Virus record (IMG/VR): IMGVR_UViG_3300021961_005366
Location: 1-44,106 of that record
DNA length: 44,106 nucleotides
Source of the DNA: a virus
Strand: one strand, 5' to 3'
Shown in pieces: positions 19,465-26,990 of this stretch. Numbering within the stretch: position 1 is the stretch's first letter; every line of letters starts with the position of its first letter. A program made the position numbers and the translations under genes. A model generated the notes under the pieces. That model was not told the DNA's origin and ran no database searches. It saw only the letters and a program-made list of their open reading frames with translations.

Positions 19465-19472
19465 GATAAATA
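19465..19472 (+). promoter_or_regulatory. Late-promoter motif GATAAATA
   Basis: This octamer lies in the 36-base gap between the 66-residue gene and the fibre gene at 19495. It leaves about 22 bases before the ATG, enough for a transcription start and the AAAGG Shine-Dalgarno near 19481. The match to the T4/cyanophage late-promoter core and the placement between structural genes support it. Confidence 0.6.
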
Positions 19473-19494
19473 CTAGAAATAAAGGTAATATGTA

Positions 19495-21012
19495 ATGGAT
19501 ATCTACAAGAGTAACGGAGAACTATTTACAATTTTAGCAGATGGCACTACCACAACGGTAGCTGATGCTCCTGTTATTCTTGCTGGTCGTAATTATGCTG
19601 GATACGGAAAAATACTAAACGAAAACACACTACGTTTAGCAGAAAACTTTGCATCAACAACTCCTCCAGCTGGCCCAATACTAGGACAGGTTTGGTTTGA
19701 TACAGCAAGCACAATACTTAGAGTTTACAAAGGTCCAACTGTTGGATGGAAGCCTTTTGCTATTGAAAATGTTGGTATTGAAACCCCACAGTCTCCATTG
19801 GTTGGCGATCAATGGTTTGATACTGCAAAAGATCAACTTAAAATTTTCTCAGGTAATAGCTGGAAAGTAATTGCTCCTCACTATGAAAAGAACTGGGGAG
19901 AAAGTGGTTCATTACCTTTTACAATTACAGATGTAAACGGAACAGATCATGTTTGCGTTAAGGTCCTAAGTGGCGGACGCATTATGATGATTGTAAACCA
20001 AGATGGTGATTTTGTTCCTCTTTCAGAGATTGCAGGATTTAGTACTATTAAAAATGGTATTAATATTAACACTGCAATTCCTAATTATCTTTTCCATGGC
20101 ACCGCCCAGAATGCTGTTCAGCTAGGTAGTAGAGGCTCAGAGTTTTATATTAGAACAGATGTTGACGGAACTATCAATGCTGACCTAACTGTGGCCGAGC
20201 AACTGCATGTTGGCACAGGATTAAGAATGTCAACGTCAATTGGAAACAACAATATTTCTATCGAGTCCGTAGAACAAGGCAAAGATATTGATTTTTGGAT
20301 CAACTTTAACGGTACACAAACACGAGCATTAACCATCAAAGGCAGTACAGGAGAAGTACGCATTGGCGGATCGTTTACAACCACACAACCTAGTACAGAA
20401 GCAGGCGTAGCACACAGAGGCTATGTAACTTCTATTAGATCTCAAATTGAAGCTGAAAGACAGCAATTACTTGATGCACTAGATAGTAAATTATCTGCAG
20501 ATATTGCTGAGCTGAACACAAAACAAATTGCAATACAACAAGTAAATGATCAGCAACAGGTAGATATTAGAAATATTAATACTACGTTAACAACAAAAGC
20601 ACCAATTGTTTCTCCAACATTTGTTGGTATTATTAGAGCAGAACAGCCTAGTACAAATGCAAACGACACACAAATTCCTACAACTGAATGGGTAAGGGCT
20701 CGCGACAACGAAAACCTCGTAGCGTTACAAAACTATACAAGACAAGAAGATCTATATTTAAAAGGTTGGGCAACTCAGGAATTAACAAAGTATGCTCCAA
20801 TAGTTAGTGCAAATTTCAGAGGAGAGACAACTACACAAACTCCTCCGTTAACTGATAATTCAAATAGAATAGTTAATGCAGAATGGGTAAAATCAAATTA
20901 TCCGCTAGATTCCCATCTTTGGAAAGGCTCAAATAAATTTGTATCTGACAGACCTCCAACTGGATCTGAAGGTGTAGACGGTGATTTTTGGTTTGTAGTT
21001 GATCCCGAGTGA
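19495..21012 (+). CDS. Tail fibre protein (505 aa), second member of the adaptor family
   Basis: The N-terminal 130 residues align by eye with those of the fibres at 15799 and 21069: GRNYAGYGKILNENTLRLAE, then GQVWFDTASTILRVYKG, then GDQWFDTAKDQLKIFSG. The middle part (about 140-300) has beta-strand repeats typical of fibre shafts (TDVDGTINADLTVAEQLHVG, TRALTIKGSTGEVRIGG). A coiled-coil-like stretch, RSQIEAERQQLLDALDSKLS, is at about 316-340. Two repeats of the form TQ/AEQPSTNANDTQIPTTEWV and TTQTPPLTDNSNRIVNAEWV follow. The C-terminus lacks the ADxAERF domain of its two relatives and ends with PPTGSEGVDGDFWFVVD. A GATAAATA late motif and an AAAGG site precede it. Confidence 0.8.
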   Translation: MDIYKSNGELFTILADGTTTTVADAPVILAGRNYAGYGKILNENTLRLAENFASTTPPAGPILGQVWFDTASTILRVYKGPTVGWKPFAIENVGIETPQSPLVGDQWFDTAKDQLKIFSGNSWKVIAPHYEKNWGESGSLPFTITDVNGTDHVCVKVLSGGRIMMIVNQDGDFVPLSEIAGFSTIKNGININTAIPNYLFHGTAQNAVQLGSRGSEFYIRTDVDGTINADLTVAEQLHVGTGLRMSTSIGNNNISIESVEQGKDIDFWINFNGTQTRALTIKGSTGEVRIGGSFTTTQPSTEAGVAHRGYVTSIRSQIEAERQQLLDALDSKLSADIAELNTKQIAIQQVNDQQQVDIRNINTTLTTKAPIVSPTFVGIIRAEQPSTNANDTQIPTTEWVRARDNENLVALQNYTRQEDLYLKGWATQELTKYAPIVSANFRGETTTQTPPLTDNSNRIVNAEWVKSNYPLDSHLWKGSNKFVSDRPPTGSEGVDGDFWFVVDPE

Positions 21013-21027
21013 TAAAGAAGTTTGTTT

Positions 21028-21035
21028 GATAAATA
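21028..21035 (+). promoter_or_regulatory. Late-promoter motif GATAAATA
   Basis: The motif sits in the 56-base gap before the fibre gene at 21069, followed by a CGGAGA Shine-Dalgarno near 21055. It is the same octamer as at 19465, in the same context. Confidence 0.6.
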
Positions 21036-21068
21036 AAACGTAAGAACGTTATAACGGAGAACACGTAA

Positions 21069-22616
21069 ATGCCATATACAATTACTAAAACAGATGGTAC
21101 TACACTACTTAACTTAGCGGACGGTTTGACTGATGAGTCAACCACTAGTTTGGTACTGATCGGTAAAAACTATTCAGGTTATGGTGCATTCCTTAACCAA
21201 AACTTTGTTAAGATGCTGGAACATTTCGCTAATACTTCCAGCCCAGATGATCCATTGACAGGTCAGTTATGGTATGATACTGCCAACTCACTTCTAAAAG
21301 TGTTTACAGGCACACAATGGAAAGTTATTTCCAGTTCAATCAGTAGTTCACAAGCACCGGCAGATCCTGTTGTAGGTGATTTATGGTGGGACACCACAAA
21401 TACTCAGCTAAAAGTGTACTCCGGCACTAGTTGGGTTACAATTGGTCCTGCTTTTACCGCAACTTCAGGACAAACAGGTGCAGTAGCTGATATTATTGCA
21501 GACAATACGCAGAGTGCCGCTACTCACGTTGTTGTTAAGTTCTTTGTTAATAACCAGCTAACAAGTATTTTAAGTAGAGATGCAGAATTTACTCCGCTAA
21601 CAACTTCTAGTGCTCCAGGTTTCACAACCATTAAGCCTGGTTTTAACCTAAGTACAGCTATTAGCGGTCTACGTTATTGGGGTCTAGCAGATAATGCTAG
21701 TAAACTAAATGGTGCAAGTGCTTCAACTTATGCAACATATAACGGCGTTGGACCATTTACAACTGCACAATCATTTACTAACACAAACGGTATTTCAGTT
21801 GGGTCAAGTAACGATCTAACAATTTCTAACACAGGGAGTGCTGTTAATTTAACTAACAACACCAACAACAGCAATATTGATTTTAACGTCAAAGTTAATA
21901 ATGCCAACACCACAATATTTCGTATAAACGGAACAAATGGTAAAGCTGAAGTAGTTGTTGGTATGCCGACAACTCAAAACGGTGTTGCTACTAAGGGTTA
22001 TGTTGATCAAGAAATTACATCGCTAACAAACGCTATTACTGGACAAGGCGGTAGCATAGGTGATATTCAAACTCAGTTAGCATCATTCTTAAAACATGAC
22101 GGTACAAATGAAATTACAGGAAGTATTCGCGTATCCACAGGCGGAGCATTTAGTCTTGGTAACGCTACTCACAAATTTAATACAATTTATGCCAGCACAT
22201 TTGATGGTACAGCAAGTACTGCACAATATGCTGACTTGGCGGAAAGATTTGCCGCAGATGCCGCATATGCTCCAGGTACAGTTGTTGCACTAGGTGGTGC
22301 AGAAGAAATTACCAGAGTAAACGAAGATTTAAGTGATGAAGTCTTTGGCGTGGTAAGTAAAAGAGCGGCATATTTAATGAATGCAGGCGCAGGTTCAGAT
22401 GAAACACACCCAGCTATTGCAGTAAGTGGTCGTGTTCCAGTTCAAGTAGTTGGATCTGTCAAAAAGGGTGATAGACTAGTAAGTGCAGGTGATGGCCGTG
22501 CTAGAGCCGCTACTAAAGAAGAAATTAGCCCTTGGAACGTTATCGGACGTTCATTAGAAGATAAATTAGACGACGGCGAAGGAACAGTTGAAGCAATCGT
22601 CAAACTAACATCGTAA
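21069..22616 (+). CDS. Tail fibre protein (515 aa), third member, with the same C-terminal domain as the collagen-like fibre
   Basis: The first 130 residues repeat the adaptor pattern (GKNYSGYGAFLNQNFVKMLE, GQLWYDTANSLLKVFTG, GDLWWDTTNTQLKVYSG). The middle is Asn/Thr/Ser-rich fibre sequence with an ATKGYVDQEITSLTNAI heptad-like segment near 305-325. The C-terminal domain from about residue 388 (ADLAERFAADAAYAPGTVV, then [20 protein letters not shown], then GRSLEDK) is very close to that of the fibre at 15799, also at the DNA level. Upstream lie a late-promoter motif and GGAG. The two adaptor-and-tip sharing fibres probably occupy equivalent sites on the tail or compete for them; this is inference. 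Confidence 0.85.
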   Translation: MPYTITKTDGTTLLNLADGLTDESTTSLVLIGKNYSGYGAFLNQNFVKMLEHFANTSSPDDPLTGQLWYDTANSLLKVFTGTQWKVISSSISSSQAPADPVVGDLWWDTTNTQLKVYSGTSWVTIGPAFTATSGQTGAVADIIADNTQSAATHVVVKFFVNNQLTSILSRDAEFTPLTTSSAPGFTTIKPGFNLSTAISGLRYWGLADNASKLNGASASTYATYNGVGPFTTAQSFTNTNGISVGSSNDLTISNTGSAVNLTNNTNNSNIDFNVKVNNANTTIFRINGTNGKAEVVVGMPTTQNGVATKGYVDQEITSLTNAITGQGGSIGDIQTQLASFLKHDGTNEITGSIRVSTGGAFSLGNATHKFNTIYASTFDGTASTAQYADLAERFAADAAYAPGTVVALGGAEEITRVNEDLSDEVFGVVSKRAAYLMNAGAGSDETHPAIAVSGRVPVQVVGSVKKGDRLVSAGDGRARAATKEEISPWNVIGRSLEDKLDDGEGTVEAIVKLTS

Positions 22617-22636
22617 TTACGAGGGATAATTAAAAA

Positions 22637-23566
22637 ATGACTTATAGCCAAGGTGGATTAATCCAAGCAACAGACTATAACACATTCGCACAAGGTGGCG
22701 CTAGTGTTAACCATGGTGTTGCCAATATTAATACCGTCTGGGGTACAGGTAGTGGAGACAAAGGATACGGTCAGACAAGTACACTGAGTGCAGTTTCAAC
22801 ATCAAATACAGTTACAGCAACACAGTGGTCTACAATGATTGCACGTTTGAATTCAATACTAACACACCAAGCGGGTAGCGGTTCAGGTATTACAGCACCT
22901 GTCGCAGGTAACACAATTACATTTTTATCAACTCTGAGTAGTAATATTACAACAGGGTTTAACAACCGTTTAAATTTTACTTCAAACGGCTCAGATGCGG
23001 CCGCAACAGGCAGTGTTAACACAAGTTGGACAACAAACGGTTCCGCACTAACAATAACACGTACAGCAACATTTGGTAGTGCAGATCAAGCACGTTATTT
23101 CTTCAATGCAGGCGGAAAACTTATTGTTAACTTTGGTGCTACTAACAACCAAGGCAACTCAAAAGGTAACGACTGGGTTTCATTACTTGGTACTAAACTT
23201 GATAACATTGTTATTGGTGGATATACTAACTCACGCGGCGGCACAGGAGGAAGTGTTGTTTCTTCAAACACCGCTTTAGGATATTGGAACGCAGGCACAA
23301 CTAACAACAAGATTTTAGAACTAACATCAGCCAGCGGTACAGCAGATTATGGTAACAACAAAATTGAAGTATTCATAAGGACCAATGGTGTACAAGGTTC
23401 AAACGGCGACGTTGGAAACGTTGTTTCAGTAGTACTAACAGTAACTGACGTGGCAGCAGACAGTTTTGATGACCAAGTTAACTTAACAATTAACACAACT
23501 TGGACCAAGCGTCCACCAGAAACAACAAATTTAGCTGATACTTGGGGAACACCAACATACGGTTAA
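22637..23566 (+). CDS. Virion structural protein (309 aa), probably fibre or tail associated
   Basis: ATG with GAGGG upstream. The N-terminal YSQGGLIQATDYNTFAQG and VWGTGSGDKGYGQ segments resemble a structural protein common in marine T4-like phages, as I recall. The rest is Thr/Asn/Gly-rich beta sequence (DQARYFFNAGGKLIVNFGA, then GGYTNSRGGTGGSVVSSNTA) with no signal peptide or membrane helix. It is the last gene of the structural run and is followed directly by a strong terminator. The exact position in the virion is unknown. Confidence 0.65.
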   Translation: MTYSQGGLIQATDYNTFAQGGASVNHGVANINTVWGTGSGDKGYGQTSTLSAVSTSNTVTATQWSTMIARLNSILTHQAGSGSGITAPVAGNTITFLSTLSSNITTGFNNRLNFTSNGSDAAATGSVNTSWTTNGSALTITRTATFGSADQARYFFNAGGKLIVNFGATNNQGNSKGNDWVSLLGTKLDNIVIGGYTNSRGGTGGSVVSSNTALGYWNAGTTNNKILELTSASGTADYGNNKIEVFIRTNGVQGSNGDVGNVVSVVLTVTDVAADSFDDQVNLTINTTWTKRPPETTNLADTWGTPTYG

Positions 23567-23590
23567 TCCAATAAATTTAGCCAAAAGATG

Positions 23591-23619
23591 AAAAAGCCAC
23601 TTGCAAGAGTGGCTTTTTT
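23591..23619 (+). terminator. Rho-independent terminator after the structural gene run
   Basis: An 11-base perfect stem, AAAAAGCCACT paired with AGTGGCTTTTT (23608-23618), has a TGCAAG loop (23602-23607) and a T run. It lies 24 bases after the stop of the 309-residue gene and marks the boundary between the virion module and the modification island. Confidence 0.92.
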
Positions 23620-23629
23620 GTTATATACT
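23601..23629 (+). promoter_or_regulatory. Possible sigma70-type promoter overlapping the terminator loop
   Basis: TTGCAA (23601-23606, in the terminator loop) and TATACT (23624-23629) are separated by exactly 17 bases and match the -35 and -10 consensus at 4/6 and 5/6 positions. A start about 7 bases after the -10 would fall on or next to the ATG at 23636, giving a leaderless or nearly leaderless message. This would restart transcription right after termination. It is inferred from spacing and sequence only. Confidence 0.4.
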
Positions 23630-23635
23630 AGTAAC

Positions 23636-23944
23636 ATGACAGAAGAACTAGTAAATCAAGTAAAACAAGCAACAGATTACCAAAAGAACAAGCAAGCTCT
23701 TCGCGAGAAGATTGTAGCAGAGCTACACATGCCTTTTGAAGGAGGATTGTTTTATCTAACTCCATCAACTATGGCATTTGTTGAAACATGGCCTAATGAA
23801 AATCTGTTCCTAGAAGATGTTTACGGCAATCCTATTCCAATTGATCGACAGAAGTTTATGAATCTTGCTCGTGAACGTTATCATGCTGTAATGAATGATT
23901 GGCATGTAAAACATCAGGAACTTAAAAGTGTCAGAAAAGTCTAG
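23636..23944 (+). CDS. Hypothetical protein (102 aa), first gene of the island
   Basis: An earlier in-frame ATG at 23588 lies before the terminator stem and would translate the hairpin, so the ATG at 23636 (MTEELVNQVKQATDYQKNKQ) is preferred. No Shine-Dalgarno is present just upstream, in line with the possible leaderless promoter. The protein has a helical N-terminal part and a compact second half (GGLFYLTPSTMAFVETWPNE, then YGNPIPIDRQKFMNLARERY). I do not recognise the family. Its end overlaps the start of the first glycosyltransferase-like gene by 17 bases. Confidence 0.65.
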   Translation: MTEELVNQVKQATDYQKNKQALREKIVAELHMPFEGGLFYLTPSTMAFVETWPNENLFLEDVYGNPIPIDRQKFMNLARERYHAVMNDWHVKHQELKSVRKV

Positions 23945-24662
23945 AGGTGTATTAATATTTGCTACAAACACCAGTGACGTTGACTATGTTAAGATTGCTG
24001 AAACAAATGCAGAACTAGTTAAACAGTACATGGGTTTGCCAACAACTATTGTCCAAGGAACTCAAGGGCAAAACAAGCGTTTAGTAAGTGGTGCGGTAAC
24101 TGAATGGCATAACGGAGGCAGATGCAATGCCTACGAATTATCGCCTTATGACGAAACATTGGTATTGGATGGTGACTATCTAGTATTTGACGATAATTTG
24201 CTTAAAGTGCTTGACACTGTTGAGGACTATGCTATACCACACAAGCACATCTATATTAACGAACAAGCAAATGATACCATGGGAACATATGCAGTTGGAC
24301 CAATGCTGTGGGCTACTGTAATAGCGTTTAAACGCACCAATAAAGCCCGTATGCTGTTTGAAGTTGCTAGTATGATACAAAACAACTATGCCTACTACAG
24401 GGCGTTATACAAGCTACAAAGCAGTATTTTTCGTAATGATGCAACGTTTACGATTGCAGATAGGATTGTTAATGGCTATTCGGAAAACATGAGCTGTCGT
24501 GTGCCTTGGCCTATTATGACCATAAGTGGCGAAATTGATAGAATGGTGGTTGACAAACAGCGTATTATAGTGTATAAAAAAGAACGTGCATATGTATTAC
24601 CACGTGCTAATCTACATCTACACGACAAACGATATTTGCAGAACGGATTTGAGTATGCGTAA
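23928..24662 (+). CDS. Glycosyltransferase-like protein (244 aa), GT-A type with DGD
   Basis: The start is GTG with AGGA 8 bases upstream, inside the end of the previous gene. The N-terminus (RGVLIFATNTSDVDYVKIAE) is the usual Rossmann-like first strand. ETLVLDGDYLVFDD gives a DxD-type metal and nucleotide-sugar site at D81-G82-D83. Length and layout suit a small GT-A nucleotide-sugar transferase. It is paralogous to the next gene: SPYDETLVLDGDYLVFDD aligns with TPFKETIKLEADLLFTRS. The sugar and acceptor cannot be told. No membrane segment or signal is seen, so it should act in the cytoplasm of the infected cell. Confidence 0.6.
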   Translation: MSEKSRGVLIFATNTSDVDYVKIAETNAELVKQYMGLPTTIVQGTQGQNKRLVSGAVTEWHNGGRCNAYELSPYDETLVLDGDYLVFDDNLLKVLDTVEDYAIPHKHIYINEQANDTMGTYAVGPMLWATVIAFKRTNKARMLFEVASMIQNNYAYYRALYKLQSSIFRNDATFTIADRIVNGYSENMSCRVPWPIMTISGEIDRMVVDKQRIIVYKKERAYVLPRANLHLHDKRYLQNGFEYA

Positions 24663-25509
24663 ACAACCACATCAAGCACAACGTGGGTTTTTGACCATTG
24701 CACAAAACAGTGATGTGAATTATATTGAGCTGGCCTACTTACAAGGACTAAATATTAAAGCAACTCAGCCCAACAGTTTGTATGCTGTTATAGTTGATAA
24801 GTTGACCCATTCACAGATAACTCAAGATCAACACCGTGTGTTCGATTATGTTATTACCCTCGATATTGATAGTGCTAGTAAAGACAAATGGAAACTTGCC
24901 AATGAATGGCAGACCTTTTATCTAACACCTTTCAAAGAAACTATCAAGCTCGAAGCAGATTTGCTTTTCACTCGCAGTATCAAACACTGGTGGAGAGCTC
25001 TACAACTGCAAGATGTAGTACTAAGTCACGGAGTAGTTGATTACCAGCAAAAGCCCAGCACCAGTAGACACTATCGCAAACTGTTTGATAATAACAGTTT
25101 GCCCGATGTTTATAATGGTATGATGTATTTTAGATATAGTGCATTCTCTACAAAGTTTTTCCAACTAGCACAACAGGTTTTTGAAAACTGGGATTCAATT
25201 AGAGATAGAGCTCTACACAATGTACGTGACGACAAGCCAACTACAGACGTAGTTTATGCAATCGTTTGTGCAATGATGGAACGTCCTTGTTATATTCCCT
25301 CACTGGACTTTTTCAAGTTTGCACACATGAAACCTGCAATACAAGGATGGGCAGACAACGTTGACATTTATAAAACTGTGCATGTTGAAAACAACTTAGC
25401 TGATTTGCGAATTAACAATGTACAACAATTATATCCTGTGCATTATCATGATAAAACATTTAAAGTTAAGGAATTGATAAAAGAATATGAACAAGAACTC
25501 TACAGTTGA
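24655..25509 (+). CDS. Glycosyltransferase-like protein (284 aa), paralogue with ExD in place of DxD
   Basis: An upstream in-frame ATG (24586) would add 23 residues translated from inside the previous gene. The ATG at 24655 overlaps the previous stop by 8 bases and gives an N-terminus (QRGFLTIAQNSDVNYIELAY) that matches its neighbour, so it is preferred. The DxD site of the neighbour is replaced by E100-A101-D102. The C-terminal half has DVYNGMMYFRYSAFSTKFF and KPTTDVVYAIVCAMM, which look like the acceptor-side half of GT-A enzymes. Either a functional ExD variant or a partner of the upstream protein is possible. Confidence 0.6.
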   Translation: MRKQPHQAQRGFLTIAQNSDVNYIELAYLQGLNIKATQPNSLYAVIVDKLTHSQITQDQHRVFDYVITLDIDSASKDKWKLANEWQTFYLTPFKETIKLEADLLFTRSIKHWWRALQLQDVVLSHGVVDYQQKPSTSRHYRKLFDNNSLPDVYNGMMYFRYSAFSTKFFQLAQQVFENWDSIRDRALHNVRDDKPTTDVVYAIVCAMMERPCYIPSLDFFKFAHMKPAIQGWADNVDIYKTVHVENNLADLRINNVQQLYPVHYHDKTFKVKELIKEYEQELYS

Positions 25510-25786
25510 ATACAGATTATACTACGACGAAACTGGCAGAGTTACTTGTATGACCAATGAACATTTGCCTGGAAACTATATTCGTATTAATAAGGAAATA
25601 TATGATCGTGCAAGCTACAGGTCATTGCGTGTGATCAATGGCAAACTAACACGAATAACCAAAGACACGGACGATTTTATGCTCGAACGTAGAAAAAACG
25701 GATATACTAGTGTAAAAGGACATGCTAGTATTTTAACAAATTCAACAAATCTGGAGACTCAAACATATGGCTTCAAATATCACTGA
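25487..25786 (+). CDS. Hypothetical protein (99 aa)
   Basis: ATG overlaps the end of the previous gene by 23 bases. The sequence begins with a beta-rich part (EYRLYYDETGRVTCMTNEHL, then GNYIRINKEIYD) and a short basic stretch. Small proteins of this flavour accompany glycosyltransferase genes in marine T4-like phages, as I recall, but no function is known to me. It overlaps the next gene by 20 bases. The single Cys and lack of a leader/core layout argue against a radical SAM precursor peptide. Confidence 0.6.
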   Translation: MNKNSTVEYRLYYDETGRVTCMTNEHLPGNYIRINKEIYDRASYRSLRVINGKLTRITKDTDDFMLERRKNGYTSVKGHASILTNSTNLETQTYGFKYH

Positions 25787-26684
25787 TGTCGCTGATTTAG
25801 ATTGCATCTATCTCAGTTATGACGAACCTCAGAAGGAAGAGTTTTGGATTAAGATACAGAACCTAGTACCTTGGGCCAAGCGTGTGGACAATGTCAAAGG
25901 TAGTGATGCCGCACACAAAGCCGCAGGCGATGCTAGCGACACAGACTTCTTTGTGTTAATTGACGGTGATAATTTGCCCGATGCAGAGTTCTTTAACCTG
26001 CAGATTGAAACGCCTGATCACGATTGTGCGTTTCGATGGAAAGCTCGCAATCACATTAACGGGCTTATGTACGGTAATGGTGGTATGAGTGTTTGGAGTA
26101 AAGGATTTGTGGACAATATGCGTACTCACGAAGCAAGTGATGGGAGTGACGAAACAAGCGTTGAGTTTTGTTTCGAGGAAACATATTACCCCATGCACAA
26201 CTGCTACAGCACAACGTACCCTAACGGAGACCAATATCATGCCTGGCGGGCAGGGTTCCGAGAGGGGGTTAAAATGTGCCTGGATCGAGGACGCAAGCCG
26301 AGTCTGCAAGAGTTCAATGATGCCGCAAAAAAGCGCAACCTTGATCACTTGCAGATTTGGCAAACCATTGGTCGTGACGTAGAGCACGGCGAGTATGCAA
26401 TTTGGGGAGCAAGATATGGCACATACAAAACCATGCTCACAGATTGGAATCACACAGAAGTGCAGGACTTTGATTTGCTCAAAGGCATCTATGATGAGTT
26501 TTTAAAAGATGTAGACAATATTGCGGAGTACACTGAACTGCTCAACAACAGACTTGGGCTTAATATTATTGAACTTGACGACAAACAAAGTGCGTTTTTC
26601 AAGTATCATTATAGCACTGGGCATAAGAACCTAGAACTAATGACTAAAGAGATTGACGTTATTAGACGTATTGAAGGCTGGTAA
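25767..26684 (+). CDS. Glycosyltransferase-like protein (305 aa) with intact DGD, relative of the 868-aa repeat protein
   Basis: ATG with GGAG about 11 bases upstream. LDCIYLSYDEPQKEEFW (residues 11-27) is the first strand and helix, and FFVLIDGDNLPDAEFF holds D66-G67-D68, a canonical DxD-type site. Downstream landmarks are FRWKARNHINGLMYGNGGM (about 89-107), DQYHAWRAGFREGVKM and DVEHGEYAIWGARYGTYK. The last three also occur, in order, in the C-terminal 225 residues of the protein encoded at 41321, so the two are paralogues; only this one keeps the DxD. It probably transfers a sugar using a nucleotide-sugar donor; the acceptor is unknown. The next gene starts 3 bases after its stop. Confidence 0.65.
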   Translation: MASNITDVADLDCIYLSYDEPQKEEFWIKIQNLVPWAKRVDNVKGSDAAHKAAGDASDTDFFVLIDGDNLPDAEFFNLQIETPDHDCAFRWKARNHINGLMYGNGGMSVWSKGFVDNMRTHEASDGSDETSVEFCFEETYYPMHNCYSTTYPNGDQYHAWRAGFREGVKMCLDRGRKPSLQEFNDAAKKRNLDHLQIWQTIGRDVEHGEYAIWGARYGTYKTMLTDWNHTEVQDFDLLKGIYDEFLKDVDNIAEYTELLNNRLGLNIIELDDKQSAFFKYHYSTGHKNLELMTKEIDVIRRIEGW

Positions 26685-26687
26685 TTT

Positions 26688-26990
26688 TTGATAGATAAGG
26701 AAAACATTATAGCAAATCTTAAACAAGTATATGATCCTGAAATAAGTGTTAATGTATATGATCTCGGATTAATATACAATATAGATGTTGACGAAGAGGA
26801 AAAGCAAGTTACTATAACACATACTTTAACTAGTGCATTTTGTCCTTTTGCTGATCAAATTGTTTCAGATATTCAACAGGCAGGTTATGTACCTGAAGTT
26901 AAAACGGTTGTGATTGATACAACATTTGATCCACCATTCTCAGTAGAGATGGTACCCGAAGAAACACGTATGATGTTGGGATGGTATTAA
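26688..26990 (+). CDS. SufT/MIP18-family (DUF59) Fe-S cluster assembly protein (100 aa)
   Basis: The start is TTG; no ATG lies near the N-terminus and the upstream ribosome site is weak. The sequence shows the family hallmarks: KQVYDPEISVNVYDLGLIYN (residues 12-31), a beta strand VTITHTLTS, and the conserved cysteine in AFCPFADQI (C52). Length is normal for a stand-alone domain. Family members help mature Fe-S proteins. Its stop overlaps the first radical SAM start (TAATG), and six radical SAM genes follow, so a role in loading or repairing their Fe-S clusters is the natural inference. The gene looks somewhat more AT-rich by eye than its upstream neighbour. Confidence 0.85.
   Translation: MIDKENIIANLKQVYDPEISVNVYDLGLIYNIDVDEEEKQVTITHTLTSAFCPFADQIVSDIQQAGYVPEVKTVVIDTTFDPPFSVEMVPEETRMMLGWY

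Noticed and set aside
23588-23635. Upstream ATG at 23588 as the start of the first island gene
   Set aside because: It would translate through the terminator stem and gives an N-terminus (KKPLARVAFLLY) that is simply the hairpin sequence.
24586-24654. N-terminal extension of the second glycosyltransferase-like protein
   Set aside because: It lies wholly inside the previous gene in another frame, and the shorter form aligns with the N-terminus of its paralogue.
25487-25786. The 99-residue protein as a precursor peptide for the radical SAM enzymes
   Set aside because: It has no leader/core layout, no Cys-, Ser- or Gly-rich core, and sits with the glycosyltransferases, not next to the radical SAM genes.
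25956-26453. Minus-strand frame of 165 residues opposite the 305-residue gene
   Set aside because: Antisense shadow; the plus-strand gene has an intact DGD motif and a paralogue in the same window.
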